DNA from: Pseudomonas sp. J452
Lineage (GTDB): Bacteria; Pseudomonadota; Gammaproteobacteria; Pseudomonadales; Pseudomonadaceae
Length of the DNA: 64,000 nt
NCBI RefSeq assembly: GCF_024666525.1
Contig: NZ_CP088294.1
Coordinates: 2,666,001-2,730,000, forward strand
Direction of reading: 5' to 3'
Below the pieces are notes generated by a model. The model ran no database searches, was not told the origin of the DNA, and was given only the letters and a program-made list of their open reading frames with translations. This document shows positions 8,903 to 16,874 of the stretch, one piece after another. Made by a program: the position numbers and the translations under genes. Position 1 is the stretch's first letter. The number at the start of each line of letters is the position of its first letter.

Positions 8903-9700
8903 ATGCATGCCTCGACCATTCTGCTGTTGCTGCTAGTTGGCGCCGCCCTGGTGGCCGGCTCACTCCTGCTGCGGGTGCTTTCCGCTGGCAAGTATGAAAT
9001 CAAGACCATCGATCTGGTGTTCCTGGTCATCCCGCTGCTGCTGGTGGCACTGGCCACCGGCAAGCTCAAGGGCATCGACATGTTCGGGGTCAAGGCCGAC
9101 CTCAGCGAGCTGTGGAATGATGCCGCACAAAGCAAGATCAAGGATCAGGTCGCACCGGCCCAGCAACTGACGGTGCAGGATGCTGTGCAAGTGGTGCAGA
9201 TGGCTGGCAAGGGCGGCATCGACGAGCTGCGTGTGCTGATCGAGCGCAAGATCGAGGCGCTGGAGTTCCGCCTTGGTCACGGTGGCTACTACGGTCCGGC
9301 GATCAAGACCTATTTCGAGGCGCTGTCTGGCAGCTCCTACCTGCGCGTAGTGGTGGTCAATCAACCGGATGGCCGGCTGTTCGGCATGTTCAATGCGGCC
9401 AACCTGATCGGTTATCTGCGTGTGGCCGGGGATTCCGGTTATGAGCAGTTCCAGCAGTTGCTCAACAGCAACGACGCCGCCAGTTGGGCTGAGTTGAGCA
9501 AATTGCCGGGTTTCGTTGGTGTAGATGTGGCGGTCAGCAGCACCACGTCGCGGCGCGATGCCCTGACATTGATGGAGAAGCTACGCACCGACAGCCTGCC
9601 GGTGATCAATGCCGACAAGTACTTCATGGGCACGGTGGAGCGCAGCAAGCTCACCGCCAGCCTGATCCTGGCCGTCACCGAGAAGCTGGAGAAACAATGA
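8903..9700 (+). CDS. Membrane protein with N-terminal TM pair and possible CBS-like domain
   Basis: 265 residues. Two hydrophobic helices lie at about 4-26 and 36-52, followed by a soluble part with a helical segment (about 90-125). The C-terminal 130 residues show the rhythm of paired CBS-like units (VVVVNQPDGRLFGMFNAANLIGYL ... LPVINADKYFMGTVERSKL). AAGGAG lies eight bases before the ATG. No enzymatic motif is visible and I do not recognise the family. The CBS assignment is a pattern impression only. It has no operon partner. Confidence 0.7.
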   Translation: MHASTILLLLLVGAALVAGSLLLRVLSAGKYEIKTIDLVFLVIPLLLVALATGKLKGIDMFGVKADLSELWNDAAQSKIKDQVAPAQQLTVQDAVQVVQMAGKGGIDELRVLIERKIEALEFRLGHGGYYGPAIKTYFEALSGSSYLRVVVVNQPDGRLFGMFNAANLIGYLRVAGDSGYEQFQQLLNSNDAASWAELSKLPGFVGVDVAVSSTTSRRDALTLMEKLRTDSLPVINADKYFMGTVERSKLTASLILAVTEKLEKQ

Positions 9701-9809
9701 AGCGCCACTGGCCTTCTTGAGCGTCATTCAGCAGTCTGATGCTGCAAGGTGCTCGAGCCGAGCTTGGTTACACTCCTTGCATCTTCACCCGACAGCAAGG
9801 CTGTAAATA

Positions 9810-10619
9810 ATGCAAAAGCGCATGATGATTACCGGAGCGGGCTCCGGTCTGGGACGCGAAATAGCCCTGCGTTGGGCGCGCGAGGGCTGGCAGCTGGCCC
9901 TGGCAGACGTCAACGAAGCCGGTCTGGCAGAAAGCCTCCAGCTGGTGCGCGAGGCCGGTGGTGATGGCTTCACCATGCGTTGCGATGTGCGTGACTATAG
10001 CCAGCTGACCGCCGTGGCCCAGGCCTGCGAGGAGCGTTTCGGCGGCCTCGATGTGCTGGTCAACAACGCCGGGGTTTCGGCGGGTGGCTTCTTCGGCGAT
10101 CTGAGCCTGGAGGACTGGGACTGGCAGCTGGCAATCAACCTGATGGGCGTGGTCAAGGGCTGCAAGGCATTCCTGCCGCTGCTGCTGCAGAGCAAGGGGC
10201 GGATCATCAACATCGCCTCCATGGCCGCGCTGATGCAGGGCCCGGCGATGAGCAACTACAACGTGGCCAAGGCTGGTGTGGTGGCCTTGTCCGAGAGCCT
10301 GCTGCCCGAGCTCAAGCCGGAAGGCGTCAGCGTGCACGTGGTCTGCCCGTCGTTCTTCCAGACCAACCTGCTCGACTCCTTCCGTGGCCCGACCCCGGCG
10401 ATGAAGCAGCAGGTCGGCAAGTTGCTGGAAGGCAGCCCGATCAGCGCCGCGGATATCGCCGACTACATCTACCAGGACGTCGCCAAGGGCGAGTTCATGA
10501 TCCTGCCGCACGAGCAGGGGCGCATGGCCTGGCAGGTCAAACGCCAGGACCCACAGGTGATCTACGACGAGATGACGGTGATGTGCGAGAAGATGCGCAG
10601 CAAGCTGGGCGCCAGCTGA
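9810..10619 (+). CDS. Short-chain dehydrogenase/reductase
   Basis: A 269-residue classical SDR. The cofactor motif TGAGSGLG is at 8-15, NNAG at about 85-88, and the catalytic triad is Ser137, Tyr150, Lys154 (YNVAK). The Asp after the second strand (ADVN) suggests NAD(H) preference. The C-terminal ~35 residues extend beyond the minimal fold. The substrate is unknown. It is monocistronic, ending at a strong terminator. Confidence 0.88.
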   Translation: MQKRMMITGAGSGLGREIALRWAREGWQLALADVNEAGLAESLQLVREAGGDGFTMRCDVRDYSQLTAVAQACEERFGGLDVLVNNAGVSAGGFFGDLSLEDWDWQLAINLMGVVKGCKAFLPLLLQSKGRIINIASMAALMQGPAMSNYNVAKAGVVALSESLLPELKPEGVSVHVVCPSFFQTNLLDSFRGPTPAMKQQVGKLLEGSPISAADIADYIYQDVAKGEFMILPHEQGRMAWQVKRQDPQVIYDEMTVMCEKMRSKLGAS

Positions 10620-10639
10620 TTCGCGCGGGTATGAAAAAG

Positions 10640-10662
10640 GGGCAGCCTAGGCTGCCCTTTTT
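10640..10662 (+). terminator. Rho-independent terminator after the SDR gene
   Basis: The perfect palindrome GGGCAGCCTAGGCTGCCC (10640-10657) is followed by TTTTT, with AAAAA on the other side, so it may act on both strands. Confidence 0.9.
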
Positions 10663-10675
10663 ATTGGCAGTTCGC

Positions 10676-10730
10676 AGCCCGGATGAAATCCGGGCCCTGA
10701 ACAACGCCACCCCCGGATTTCATCCGGGCT
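10676..10730. repeat. REP-like inverted repeat (AGCCCGGATGAAATCCGGG)
   Basis: Perfect 19-base arms at 10676-10694 and 10712-10730 around a 17-base spacer. Each arm is itself partly self-complementary (CCCGGAT...ATCCGGG). It sits between the convergent SDR and rapA genes. Confidence 0.8.
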
Positions 10731-10746
10731 AGCAATGGCGGACGAA

Positions 10747-13608
10747 TCAGCCGGCGACCAGGACGCGGATCGCCTCCAGGCGCATGGCGGCTTTCTCGAA
10801 GAAGCTCAGGCCGCTGCTGCGCTGCTTGCGCAGGGCTTCGATCTCGCTGTCACGCACGCTCGGGTTGACCGCCTGCAGGGCGGTCAGGCGGGCGATTTCC
10901 TCGTCCAGGCCGGCGCTGAAACGCTGGCGCGCCTCATCCACGCGCTGGCTGTGGCGCGGCAGGATCTTCGCCTCGGCGGCGTTGATCTGCTTGCTCAGCA
11001 CCTCGCGCTGGGCCTGCACGAACTTGTTGGCGCTGGCCCGTGGCACGCTTTCCAGCTGGTCGTTGAGGGTCTCGAAAGCCACACGTGCGGCCAGGTCGTT
11101 GCCGTTGCCATCGAGCAGGCAGCGCAGGGCCACCGGCGGCAGGTAGCGGCTCAACTGCAGCGAGCGTGGGGCGACCACTTCGCTGACGTAGAGCAGTTCG
11201 AGCAGCACGGTGCCGGGTTTCAGCGCCTTGTTCTTGATCAGCGCCACCGCGGTGTTGCCCATCGAGCCGGACAGCACCAGGTCCATGCCGCCCTGCACCA
11301 TGGGGTGTTCCCAGGTGAGGAACTGCATGTCTTCGCGTACCAGGGCCTGGTTGCGGTCGTAGGTGATGGTCACGCCTTCGTCGTCGCCGAGGGGGAAGCT
11401 GGCATCCAGCATCTTCTCGCTGGGGCGCAGCACCAGGGCATTTTCCGAGTGGTCTTCGCTGTCGATGCCGTAGGCGTCGAACAGCTCTTCCATGTAGATC
11501 GGCAGGGCGAACTGGTCGTCTTGCTCGAGGATGTCCTCGACCAGCTGCTGGCCTTCGCCGGAACCGCCGGAGTTGAGTTCCAGCAGGCGGTCGCGGCCGC
11601 TGTGCAGCTCGCCTTCCAGGCGTTGGCGCTCGGCCGTGGCTTCGTCCAGCAGGCCCTGCCAGTCGCCGCCGTCGCTTTCTTCCAGCAGCGGCAGCAGGCG
11701 CGGGCCGAACTGGTGCTGCAGGGCGTTGCCGGTCGGGCAGGTGTTGAGGAAGGCGTTCAGCGCCTGGTGATACCACTGGAACAGGCGCTCCTGCGGGCTG
11801 TTCTCCAGGTACGGCACGTGCAGCTGGATCACATGCTTCTGGCCGATGCGGTCGAGGCGGCCGATGCGCTGCTCTAGCAGGTCCGGGTGGGCCGGCAGGT
11901 CGAACAGCACCAGGTGGTGGCTGAACTGGAAGTTGCGGCCTTCGGAACCAATCTCGGAACAGATCAGTACCTGGGCGCCGAATTCCTCGTCGGCGAAGTA
12001 GGCGGCGGCGCGGTCGCGCTCGAGGATGTTCATGCCCTCGTGGAACACCGTGGCCGGGATGCCGGAACGCACGCGCAGGCCGTCTGCCAGATCGAGGGCG
12101 GTTTCGGCGTGGGCGCAGATAACCAGCACCTTGAACTTCTTGAGCATCTTCAGGGTGTCGATCAGCCAGTCGACGCGCGGGTCGAACTTCCACCAGCGCT
12201 CGTCCTCGCCACTGTCCTGCTGGGCCTGGTAGCTGACTTCCGGGTACAGGTCGGCATGCTCGCCGAGCGGCAGCTCCATGTACTCCATCGGGTTGGCCAG
12301 CGGGTAGGCGTGCAGCTCGCGCTGGGGAAAGCCCTGCACCGCGGCGCGGGTGTTGCGGAACAGCAGACGGCCGGTGCCGTGGCGGTCGAGCAGCTCGCGG
12401 ATCAGCCGTGCGGCGGCTTCGGTGTCACCATCGCTGACGGCGGCCAGCAGCGCTTCACCTTCGGCACCGAGGAAGCCGTGGATGGTGGCGTGGGCCTTCT
12501 CCGACAGGCGACCTTCGTCGAGCAGCTCCTGCACCGCTTCGGCCACCGGACGGTAGTTGGTGCTTTCGGCGCGGAAGGCGGCGAGGTCATGGAAACGGTT
12601 GGGGTCGAGCAGGCGCAGACGGGCGAAGTGGCTTTCCAGGCCCAGCTGTTCCGGGGTGGCGGTGAGCAGCAGCACGCCGGGGATCAGGCCGGCCAGTTGC
12701 TCGACCAGGCGGTATTCGTCGCTGGCCTTTTCCGGGTGCCAGACCAGGTGGTGGGCTTCGTCGACCACCAGCAGGTCCCAGCCGGCGGCGAACGCGGCGT
12801 CCTGCGCCTTGTCGCTGCGCTTCAGCCATTCCAGCGAGACCAGCGCCAGCTGGGTGTCCTCGAAGGGGTTGTCGGCATCGCTTTCGACGAAGCGCTCGGC
12901 GTCGAACAGTGCGACTTCCAGGTTGAAGCGTCGGCGCATTTCCACCAGCCACTGGTGCTGCAGGTTCTCCGGCACCAGGATCAGTACGCGGCTGGCACGG
13001 CCAGTGAGCAGCTGGCGGTGGATCACCAGGCCGGCTTCGATGGTCTTGCCCAGGCCCACTTCGTCGGCCAGCAGCACGCGTGGGGCGACCCGGTCGGCCA
13101 CTTCGCGGGCGATATGCAGCTGGTGGGCGATCGGCTGCGCGCGGGTGCCGCCCAGGCCCCACAGGTTGGACTGCAGCAGGCGGCTCTGGTGTTCGAGGCT
13201 GTGGTAGCGCAGGGAGAACCAGCTCAGCGGGTCGATCTGCCCGGCGAACAGGCGGTCACTGGCCAGGCGGAACTGGATGAAGTTGGACAGCTGGGTTTCC
13301 GGCAGGGTGTAGGGCGCGTGCTGGGCATCGAAACCGTGGTAGACCAGCAGGCCGTCGACGTCTTCGACTTCCTGCACGGTCATTTTCCAGCCTTCGAAGT
13401 GGGTGATCTCGTCACCCGGTGCGAAGCGCACGCGGGTCAGCGGGGCGTTGCGCAGGGCGTACTGGCGGGTTTCGCCGGTCGCCGGATAAAGCACGGTAAG
13501 CAACCGGCCGTCGGAGGTCAGGATGGTGCCGAGGCCCAGTTCCGCCTCGCTGTCGCTGATCCAGCGTTGCCCCGGTTCATACTGCTGCACAGTGCCACTA
13601 CTTGCCAT
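10747..13608 (-). CDS. rapA: RNA polymerase-associated ATPase RapA (HepA)
   Basis: A 953-residue SWI2/SNF2 ATPase that rescues stalled RNA polymerase. N-terminal Tudor-like domains (about 1-110) precede the helicase core: motif [16 protein letters not shown] near 181, DEAH-box VDEAHHLVW near 285, motif [13 protein letters not shown], and C-terminal helicase motifs ([23 protein letters not shown]). Length matches the family. The start [10 protein letters not shown] at 13608 is preferred; longer in-frame upstream sequence lacks family similarity. Convergent with the SDR. Confidence 0.96.
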   Translation of the reverse strand: MASSGTVQQYEPGQRWISDSEAELGLGTILTSDGRLLTVLYPATGETRQYALRNAPLTRVRFAPGDEITHFEGWKMTVQEVEDVDGLLVYHGFDAQHAPYTLPETQLSNFIQFRLASDRLFAGQIDPLSWFSLRYHSLEHQSRLLQSNLWGLGGTRAQPIAHQLHIAREVADRVAPRVLLADEVGLGKTIEAGLVIHRQLLTGRASRVLILVPENLQHQWLVEMRRRFNLEVALFDAERFVESDADNPFEDTQLALVSLEWLKRSDKAQDAAFAAGWDLLVVDEAHHLVWHPEKASDEYRLVEQLAGLIPGVLLLTATPEQLGLESHFARLRLLDPNRFHDLAAFRAESTNYRPVAEAVQELLDEGRLSEKAHATIHGFLGAEGEALLAAVSDGDTEAAARLIRELLDRHGTGRLLFRNTRAAVQGFPQRELHAYPLANPMEYMELPLGEHADLYPEVSYQAQQDSGEDERWWKFDPRVDWLIDTLKMLKKFKVLVICAHAETALDLADGLRVRSGIPATVFHEGMNILERDRAAAYFADEEFGAQVLICSEIGSEGRNFQFSHHLVLFDLPAHPDLLEQRIGRLDRIGQKHVIQLHVPYLENSPQERLFQWYHQALNAFLNTCPTGNALQHQFGPRLLPLLEESDGGDWQGLLDEATAERQRLEGELHSGRDRLLELNSGGSGEGQQLVEDILEQDDQFALPIYMEELFDAYGIDSEDHSENALVLRPSEKMLDASFPLGDDEGVTITYDRNQALVREDMQFLTWEHPMVQGGMDLVLSGSMGNTAVALIKNKALKPGTVLLELLYVSEVVAPRSLQLSRYLPPVALRCLLDGNGNDLAARVAFETLNDQLESVPRASANKFVQAQREVLSKQINAAEAKILPRHSQRVDEARQRFSAGLDEEIARLTALQAVNPSVRDSEIEALRKQRSSGLSFFEKAAMRLEAIRVLVAG

Positions 13609-13784
13609 GAATTGCCCCAGCTGCGAAAAAAGCCGCGTATGGTAACGGAACGCCGCGCGCAGAGCGACGAGACTTGTGGCTTTGCCCGGAATCAATCGAC
13701 AGAGCCTGAGTCGAAAGTGTAGCGAGCGTGCGTTCAAGTTGATGGCCGTCCAGCCGACAGCAGTTTCAAGAGGGAGGGAATTCC

Positions 13785-14081
13785 ATGCTGCCGCCCATTC
13801 CACACAGCCTTCAGCCGGTGACCGTCCAGCAGGACGTGCCCAAGCCGCGCCCGGATATTCCGCCGGTCACTCCCGCCAGCGAAAGTCAGAAGGAAAGCGC
13901 GGTGGAGCTGGACAAGCGTCATCCGCAGGAAGCCGAGATGCTCTTGCGCGAGGAACAGCGTCGTCGCCAGCGTCGTCACTACAGCCCGGAGGCATTGGCC
14001 GAGGGCGAGGTCGATAAGGCCGATGAGAAACTGCTCGACGAGTTGCCGCGGCAGGGGCTGTGGGTAGATGTTGAGGTCTGA
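13785..14081 (+). CDS. Conserved hypothetical protein beside rapA/alkB
   Basis: 98 residues, proline-rich at the N-terminus and then highly charged and helical ([21 protein letters not shown]). There is no signal peptide or membrane segment. GGAGGG precedes the ATG. It resembles a small conserved pseudomonad protein found between rapA and alkB; function unknown. Its stop codon TGA is immediately followed by a 139-bp repeat element that begins at 14082. Confidence 0.75.
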   Translation: MLPPIPHSLQPVTVQQDVPKPRPDIPPVTPASESQKESAVELDKRHPQEAEMLLREEQRRRQRRHYSPEALAEGEVDKADEKLLDELPRQGLWVDVEV

Positions 14082-14223
14082 GAGCCTGTTTAGGATCTCT
14101 TGATCGTCGGCCATGCTGTGTTGGAATCAGGTTCGGAATGCTCATTTACAGACGTAAACTCCGCTTCCTCGCCTGATCCCGCCTTGCCTGGCTCTAGCTC
14201 AAAAGTTCCTAAACAGGCTCTGA
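14079..14223 (+). mobile_element. ~140-bp palindromic element, copy A (MITE-like)
   Basis: The element proper is 14082-14220. Terminal inverted repeats GAGCCTGTTTAGGA / TCCTAAACAGGCTC are perfect over 14 bases. TGA flanks both ends (14079-14081, which is the stop codon of the upstream gene, and 14221-14223). Inside, ATCAGG pairs with CCTGAT and TTTAC with GTAAA. Related copies are at 46395-46534, 51274-51413 (reverse) and, truncated, at 15342. There is no coding capacity. Confidence 0.8.
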
Positions 14224-14262
14224 ACTGTTCCCTCTTCTTCAACCTGCCAGATAATCGAAGCC

Positions 14263-14859
14263 GTGGATCTGTTCGCCGACCTACCTTTGCAATTGCCCGA
14301 TGCCCAGTTGGATTACCGCCCGCACTGGCTGGACGCGGCCTGCGCCGATCAGTGGCTGGCGCAACTGCTGGCCGAGACGCCCTGGGAGCAGCCGCAGGTG
14401 TTCCTGCATGGTCGGCATTATCCGGTGCCACGCCTGGTGGCCTGGTATGGCGATGCCGAGGCCAGCTATCGCTATTCCGGCCTGCTGCACCAGCCGTTGC
14501 CCTGGACGCCGCTGCTGGCGCAGATTCGTGCGCAGGTCGAGGCGGTAGCGGGGCAGCCGCTGAATGGCGTGTTGCTCAACTATTACCGCGACGGCCAGGA
14601 CTCCATGGGCTGGCACAGCGACGACGAACCCGAGCTGGGGCGCAATCCGCTGGTCGCTTCGCTCAATCTCGGCGGCAGCCGGCGTTTCGACCTGCGCCGC
14701 AAGGGCCGTCAGGCTATCGAGCACTCGCTGCAGCTAGGGCATGGCGCGCTGCTGGTCATGGCCGGCACAATCCAGCATTATTGGCAGCATCAGGTGGCGA
14801 AAACCGCCAAGCCGGTAGCGCCACGTATCAACCTCACTTTTCGCCTGATCCGGACTTAG
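14263..14859 (+). CDS. alkB: AlkB-like 2-oxoglutarate/Fe(II) dioxygenase
   Basis: A 198-residue dioxygenase that oxidatively removes alkyl groups from DNA/RNA bases using 2-oxoglutarate and O2. Iron ligands are His118 and Asp120 (GWHSDDE) and His176 (YWQHQV). The 2-oxoglutarate-binding arginines lie in PRINLTFR (188, 194), and NYYRDGQDSMGWH is the usual core. It resembles the short ALKBH2/3-like type. Start GTG 14263 has only a weak GAAG upstream. The stop TAG shares its last base with the 316-bp element that follows. Confidence 0.92.
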   Translation: MDLFADLPLQLPDAQLDYRPHWLDAACADQWLAQLLAETPWEQPQVFLHGRHYPVPRLVAWYGDAEASYRYSGLLHQPLPWTPLLAQIRAQVEAVAGQPLNGVLLNYYRDGQDSMGWHSDDEPELGRNPLVASLNLGGSRRFDLRRKGRQAIEHSLQLGHGALLVMAGTIQHYWQHQVAKTAKPVAPRINLTFRLIRT

Positions 14860-15176
14860 GGTCTGTTCCCGTTTCGTTCGCGGCCGCGACGGAGCCAGTA
14901 TTTGCGCGGAGCTAGGCAGCGCCCGCTCCCGGCGGGCTTGCTGCATTCACCACATCCATGTGGATCGCGCGAGAGGCGTGGTTTGGTCGTCCAAATGAGC
15001 CGTCGAGTAACGACGTTCCGCGCAAATACTGGCCCGTCCCATCGGGTTGCGTGCAAAATCGCGCCATGCGGCGTTGCGGGACTTGGCAAGGGTTCACCAT
15101 TCCCTGCGTCCCGCGCCTTGCCTGGCGCGATTTTGTCCAGCAACGCGGTTCGCGAACGAAACGGGAGCAGACCCTA
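14857..15176. mobile_element. 316-bp element with 24-bp terminal inverted repeats and TA duplication (candidate MITE)
   Basis: Terminal inverted repeats 14859-14882 and 15151-15174 (GGGTCTGTTCCCGTTTCG...) match at 23 of 24 positions. TA flanks both ends (14857-14858, 15175-15176). Internal inverted repeats: 16 bp (14895-14910 / 15017-15032), 13 bp (about 15053-15065 / 15124-15136) with GCGGGAC/GTCCCGC nested inside, and small hairpins such as GCAGC-GCCCGC/GCGGGC-GCTGC near 14916-14944 and CGTCGAGTAACGACG near 15001. No plausible gene inside. Removing the element and one TA restores a TAA stop for alkB. Confidence 0.7.
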
Positions 15177-15179
15177 ACC

Positions 15180-15341
15180 ATGAGCAACGACGACAAGCTG
15201 ATCGACTTCAGCGCCGAGCGCGGCAAGCGCATCCACGACCTGCACGAGAAGAAGCTCGACGAGATGCGCCAGGCCTTCGAGCAGGCGCTGCCGCTGCCCA
15301 AGGGCAAGAAGAAGGCCAAAGGCAAGCCGAAGAAGCGCTGA
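15180..15341 (+). CDS. Small lysine-rich conserved protein
   Basis: 53 residues: an acidic/polar N-terminus (MSNDDKLIDFSAERGKRIHD), then a strongly basic tail (KGKKKAKGKPKKR). It may bind nucleic acid or ribosomes, but nothing is shown. It looks like a conserved pseudomonad small protein. The start is 5 bases after the end of the 316-bp element, so its GGGAG-like ribosome-binding site lies in the element's terminal repeat. Its stop TGA is the left flank of the truncated 140-bp element. Confidence 0.75.
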   Translation: MSNDDKLIDFSAERGKRIHDLHEKKLDEMRQAFEQALPLPKGKKKAKGKPKKR

Positions 15342-15440
15342 GAAGCTGTCTACGACCTTCTGACTGTCGGCCCTGCTGCATTAGAAATGGCTCTATTCAG
15401 CAGGCCGTAAGTTGGTTCTGCGTTCGCGCCAGCCAACCCC
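15339..15440 (+). mobile_element. ~140-bp palindromic element, copy D (truncated)
   Basis: Starting at the TGA stop of the preceding gene, about the first 50 bases (GAAGCTGTCTACGACCTTC...TGTCGGCCCTGCTGC) align with the left half of copies A and B. After a divergent middle with TGGCT/AGCCA arms the similarity ends and the ccoM promoter region begins. No right-hand inverted repeat is seen. Confidence 0.55.
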
Positions 15441-15449
15441 TCGGCAAAA

Positions 15450-15463
15450 TTGATCCAGATCAA
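15450..15463. promoter_or_regulatory. Anr/Fnr box (perfect)
   Basis: TTGATCCAGATCAA matches the Anr consensus TTGAT-N4-ATCAA exactly. It is about 124 bases upstream of ccoM, and implies oxygen-limited induction. Confidence 0.8.
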
Positions 15464-15500
15464 CACCCGCAGCACCTCCCGCCTCCTGCCTGTGCGGATA

Positions 15501-15542
15501 TTGACCCCGGTCAATTTTCGCCGAGTCCTCTGCCGTTACCTT
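15501..15542 (+). promoter_or_regulatory. Second Anr-like box and -10 of the ccoM promoter
   Basis: TTGACCCCGGTCAA (15501-15514) is a palindromic Anr-like site with one change per half. TACCTT at 15537-15542 is placed as a -10 element, which would put the site at about -41.5 relative to a start near 15549, the usual activator position. Confidence 0.55.
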
Positions 15543-15580
15543 AAAGCCATCCAACACGGGCTTTGCACAAGGAGGCAGCC

Positions 15581-15697
15581 ATGTTCATCGATACAGTGGT
15601 ACTCGCCGGCATCGGTACGGTCGGTCTGATGATCGCCTTCTTCGCAGGCGTCGGTTATTTCATCTGGAAGGATTCGCACAAGCGCAAGCCAAGCTGA
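15581..15697 (+). CDS. ccoM: cbb3-type cytochrome c oxidase small subunit CcoM
   Basis: A 38-residue single-helix membrane protein (MFIDTVVLAGIGTVGLMIAF... ending FIWKDSHKRKPS). It closely resembles CcoM, the small subunit found in the P. stutzeri cbb3 oxidase, including the YFIWKD-H-K tail. It should sit in the inner membrane against CcoN/CcoP and help assembly or stability of the high-affinity terminal oxidase. AAGGAGG lies upstream at ideal spacing. Two Anr-type sites precede it and a terminator follows, so it is an independent microaerobically induced transcript away from ccoNOQP. Confidence 0.88.
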   Translation: MFIDTVVLAGIGTVGLMIAFFAGVGYFIWKDSHKRKPS

Positions 15698-15730
15698 TCC
15701 TTCCTGGCAACGAGCACGCAAGGCAAATTA

Positions 15731-15757
15731 GGGCGACTTCGGTCGCCCCTTTTTTTG
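15731..15757 (+). terminator. Rho-independent terminator of ccoM
   Basis: Stem GGGCGAC/GTCGCCC with a TTCG tetraloop, followed by C and eight T. Confidence 0.95.
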
Positions 15758-15801
15758 TCTGCGCGAAACCCTGCAGCGCCCGGTTGCCTGCCCTCACGGG
15801 C

Positions 15802-15827
15802 AAAAAAAGACCCGCACATGGCGGGTC
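15802..15827 (-). terminator. Rho-independent terminator of the tctCBA-abrB transcript
   Basis: Read on the minus strand: stem GACCCGC/GCGGGTC with a 5-base loop (15827-15809), then seven T (15808-15802). It ends transcription 25 bases after the AbrB-type gene. Confidence 0.92.
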
Positions 15828-15851
15828 AAACGTGGTTCGAGGAAAACCGGA

Positions 15852-16874
15852 TCAAAACTGGTGAAGGCGCTGCCACAGGCGGAACAGCGGCTCGGCGAGG
15901 AATAGCACGCAGAGCAGGCGCAGCACCTGCAGCCCGGTGATCAGCGGCACCGATAGGGCCAGGGCCTCGGCGGTCAGGCTCAGTTCGGCGATGCCGCCGG
16001 GCATCATGCCCAGCAGCAGCGCGCGATGATCCAGCGCGCCCAGCCAGCTCAGCGCTTCGGCGCCCAGTGCGGCAACGAGCATCGCCAGCACTGTGGCCAG
16101 CAGCACCAGGGTGATCAAGCGCGGCGCGTGGCGGAAGAACTCGCGGCTGAAGTGGCAGCCAAGGGCGCTGCCGATCAGCCACTGGCCGAGCTGGCTGGTG
16201 CCGGCCGGCAGGCTCAGGTCGAGGTCGAACAGCACGCAACCCAGGGCGCTGGCCAGGATCGGCCCGAGCAGCCAGGGATTGGGCTGGCGCAGGCGCTGGC
16301 CGAGCAGGGCCAGCAGGGCGCCGCCGCCCAGCAGCAGCGCCAGAGCCGGGACATCCACGTTGCCGCCGACATGCGCCAGGGCCGGCGGCGTGCCCAGCCA
16401 ATACTGGAACAGTGCCGGCACGCTGAGCACCACCAGCAGCAGGCGCAGGCTTTGCCCGGCGGCCACCTGGCTGGCGACGGCACCATTGCGCTGGCCGAGG
16501 TTGACCATTTCACTGGCGCCGCCGGGCATGCTGGCGAAGTAGGCGGTGGCGCGGTCGAAGCCGGCGCGGCGCAGCAGGCCGATGCCGATCAGGCAGGTGA
16601 GGCTGGTGAATAGCGCTCCGGCCAGCAGCAGGCCGCCGTGCTCGACGACCTGCTGCAGCACCGCCGGGCTGAAGTGCAGGCCGATGCCGGTACCCACCAG
16701 CCACTGCCCGCCCTTGCGCGCGCCGGGCACCTCACGCAGGTCGAGCCCCGCCAGGCAGCGCAGCAGGATCACCGCCAGCAGGGAGCCGACCATCCACGGC
16801 AAGGGCCAGCCGATCAGGCTGGCCAGGGCACCGCCGGCCGCGCCGGCCAGCGGGGTGAGCCACCACTTAGGCAT
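15852..16874 (-). CDS. AbrB-family (ammonia monooxygenase-like) inner-membrane permease
   Basis: A 340-residue polytopic protein with two homologous halves, each carrying an MPGG motif (ASMPGGASEM and GMMPGGIAEL), the signature of the AbrB/PF05145 permease family. Ten or so hydrophobic segments are seen. Members are probable transporters of unknown substrate. The gene overlaps the tctA stop by 8 bases, so it is likely the last gene of the tctCBA operon and could aid organic-acid uptake or export. That link is inferred from position only. Confidence 0.85.
   Translation of the reverse strand: MPKWWLTPLAGAAGGALASLIGWPLPWMVGSLLAVILLRCLAGLDLREVPGARKGGQWLVGTGIGLHFSPAVLQQVVEHGGLLLAGALFTSLTCLIGIGLLRRAGFDRATAYFASMPGGASEMVNLGQRNGAVASQVAAGQSLRLLLVVLSVPALFQYWLGTPPALAHVGGNVDVPALALLLGGGALLALLGQRLRQPNPWLLGPILASALGCVLFDLDLSLPAGTSQLGQWLIGSALGCHFSREFFRHAPRLITLVLLATVLAMLVAALGAEALSWLGALDHRALLLGMMPGGIAELSLTAEALALSVPLITGLQVLRLLCVLFLAEPLFRLWQRLHQF

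Noticed and set aside
11887..13722. 611-codon plus-strand frame inside rapA
   Set aside because: Shadow of RapA, with no start context or motif.
14082..14220. Integron attC site as an explanation for the 140-bp elements at stop codons
   Set aside because: The position after stop codons and the folded structure fit, but the ends lack the GTTRRRY / RYYYAAC core sites and no integrase is present.
14100..14915. 271-codon plus-strand frame through copy A and alkB
   Set aside because: It runs through the repeat and out of frame across alkB, whose catalytic residues are intact in another frame.
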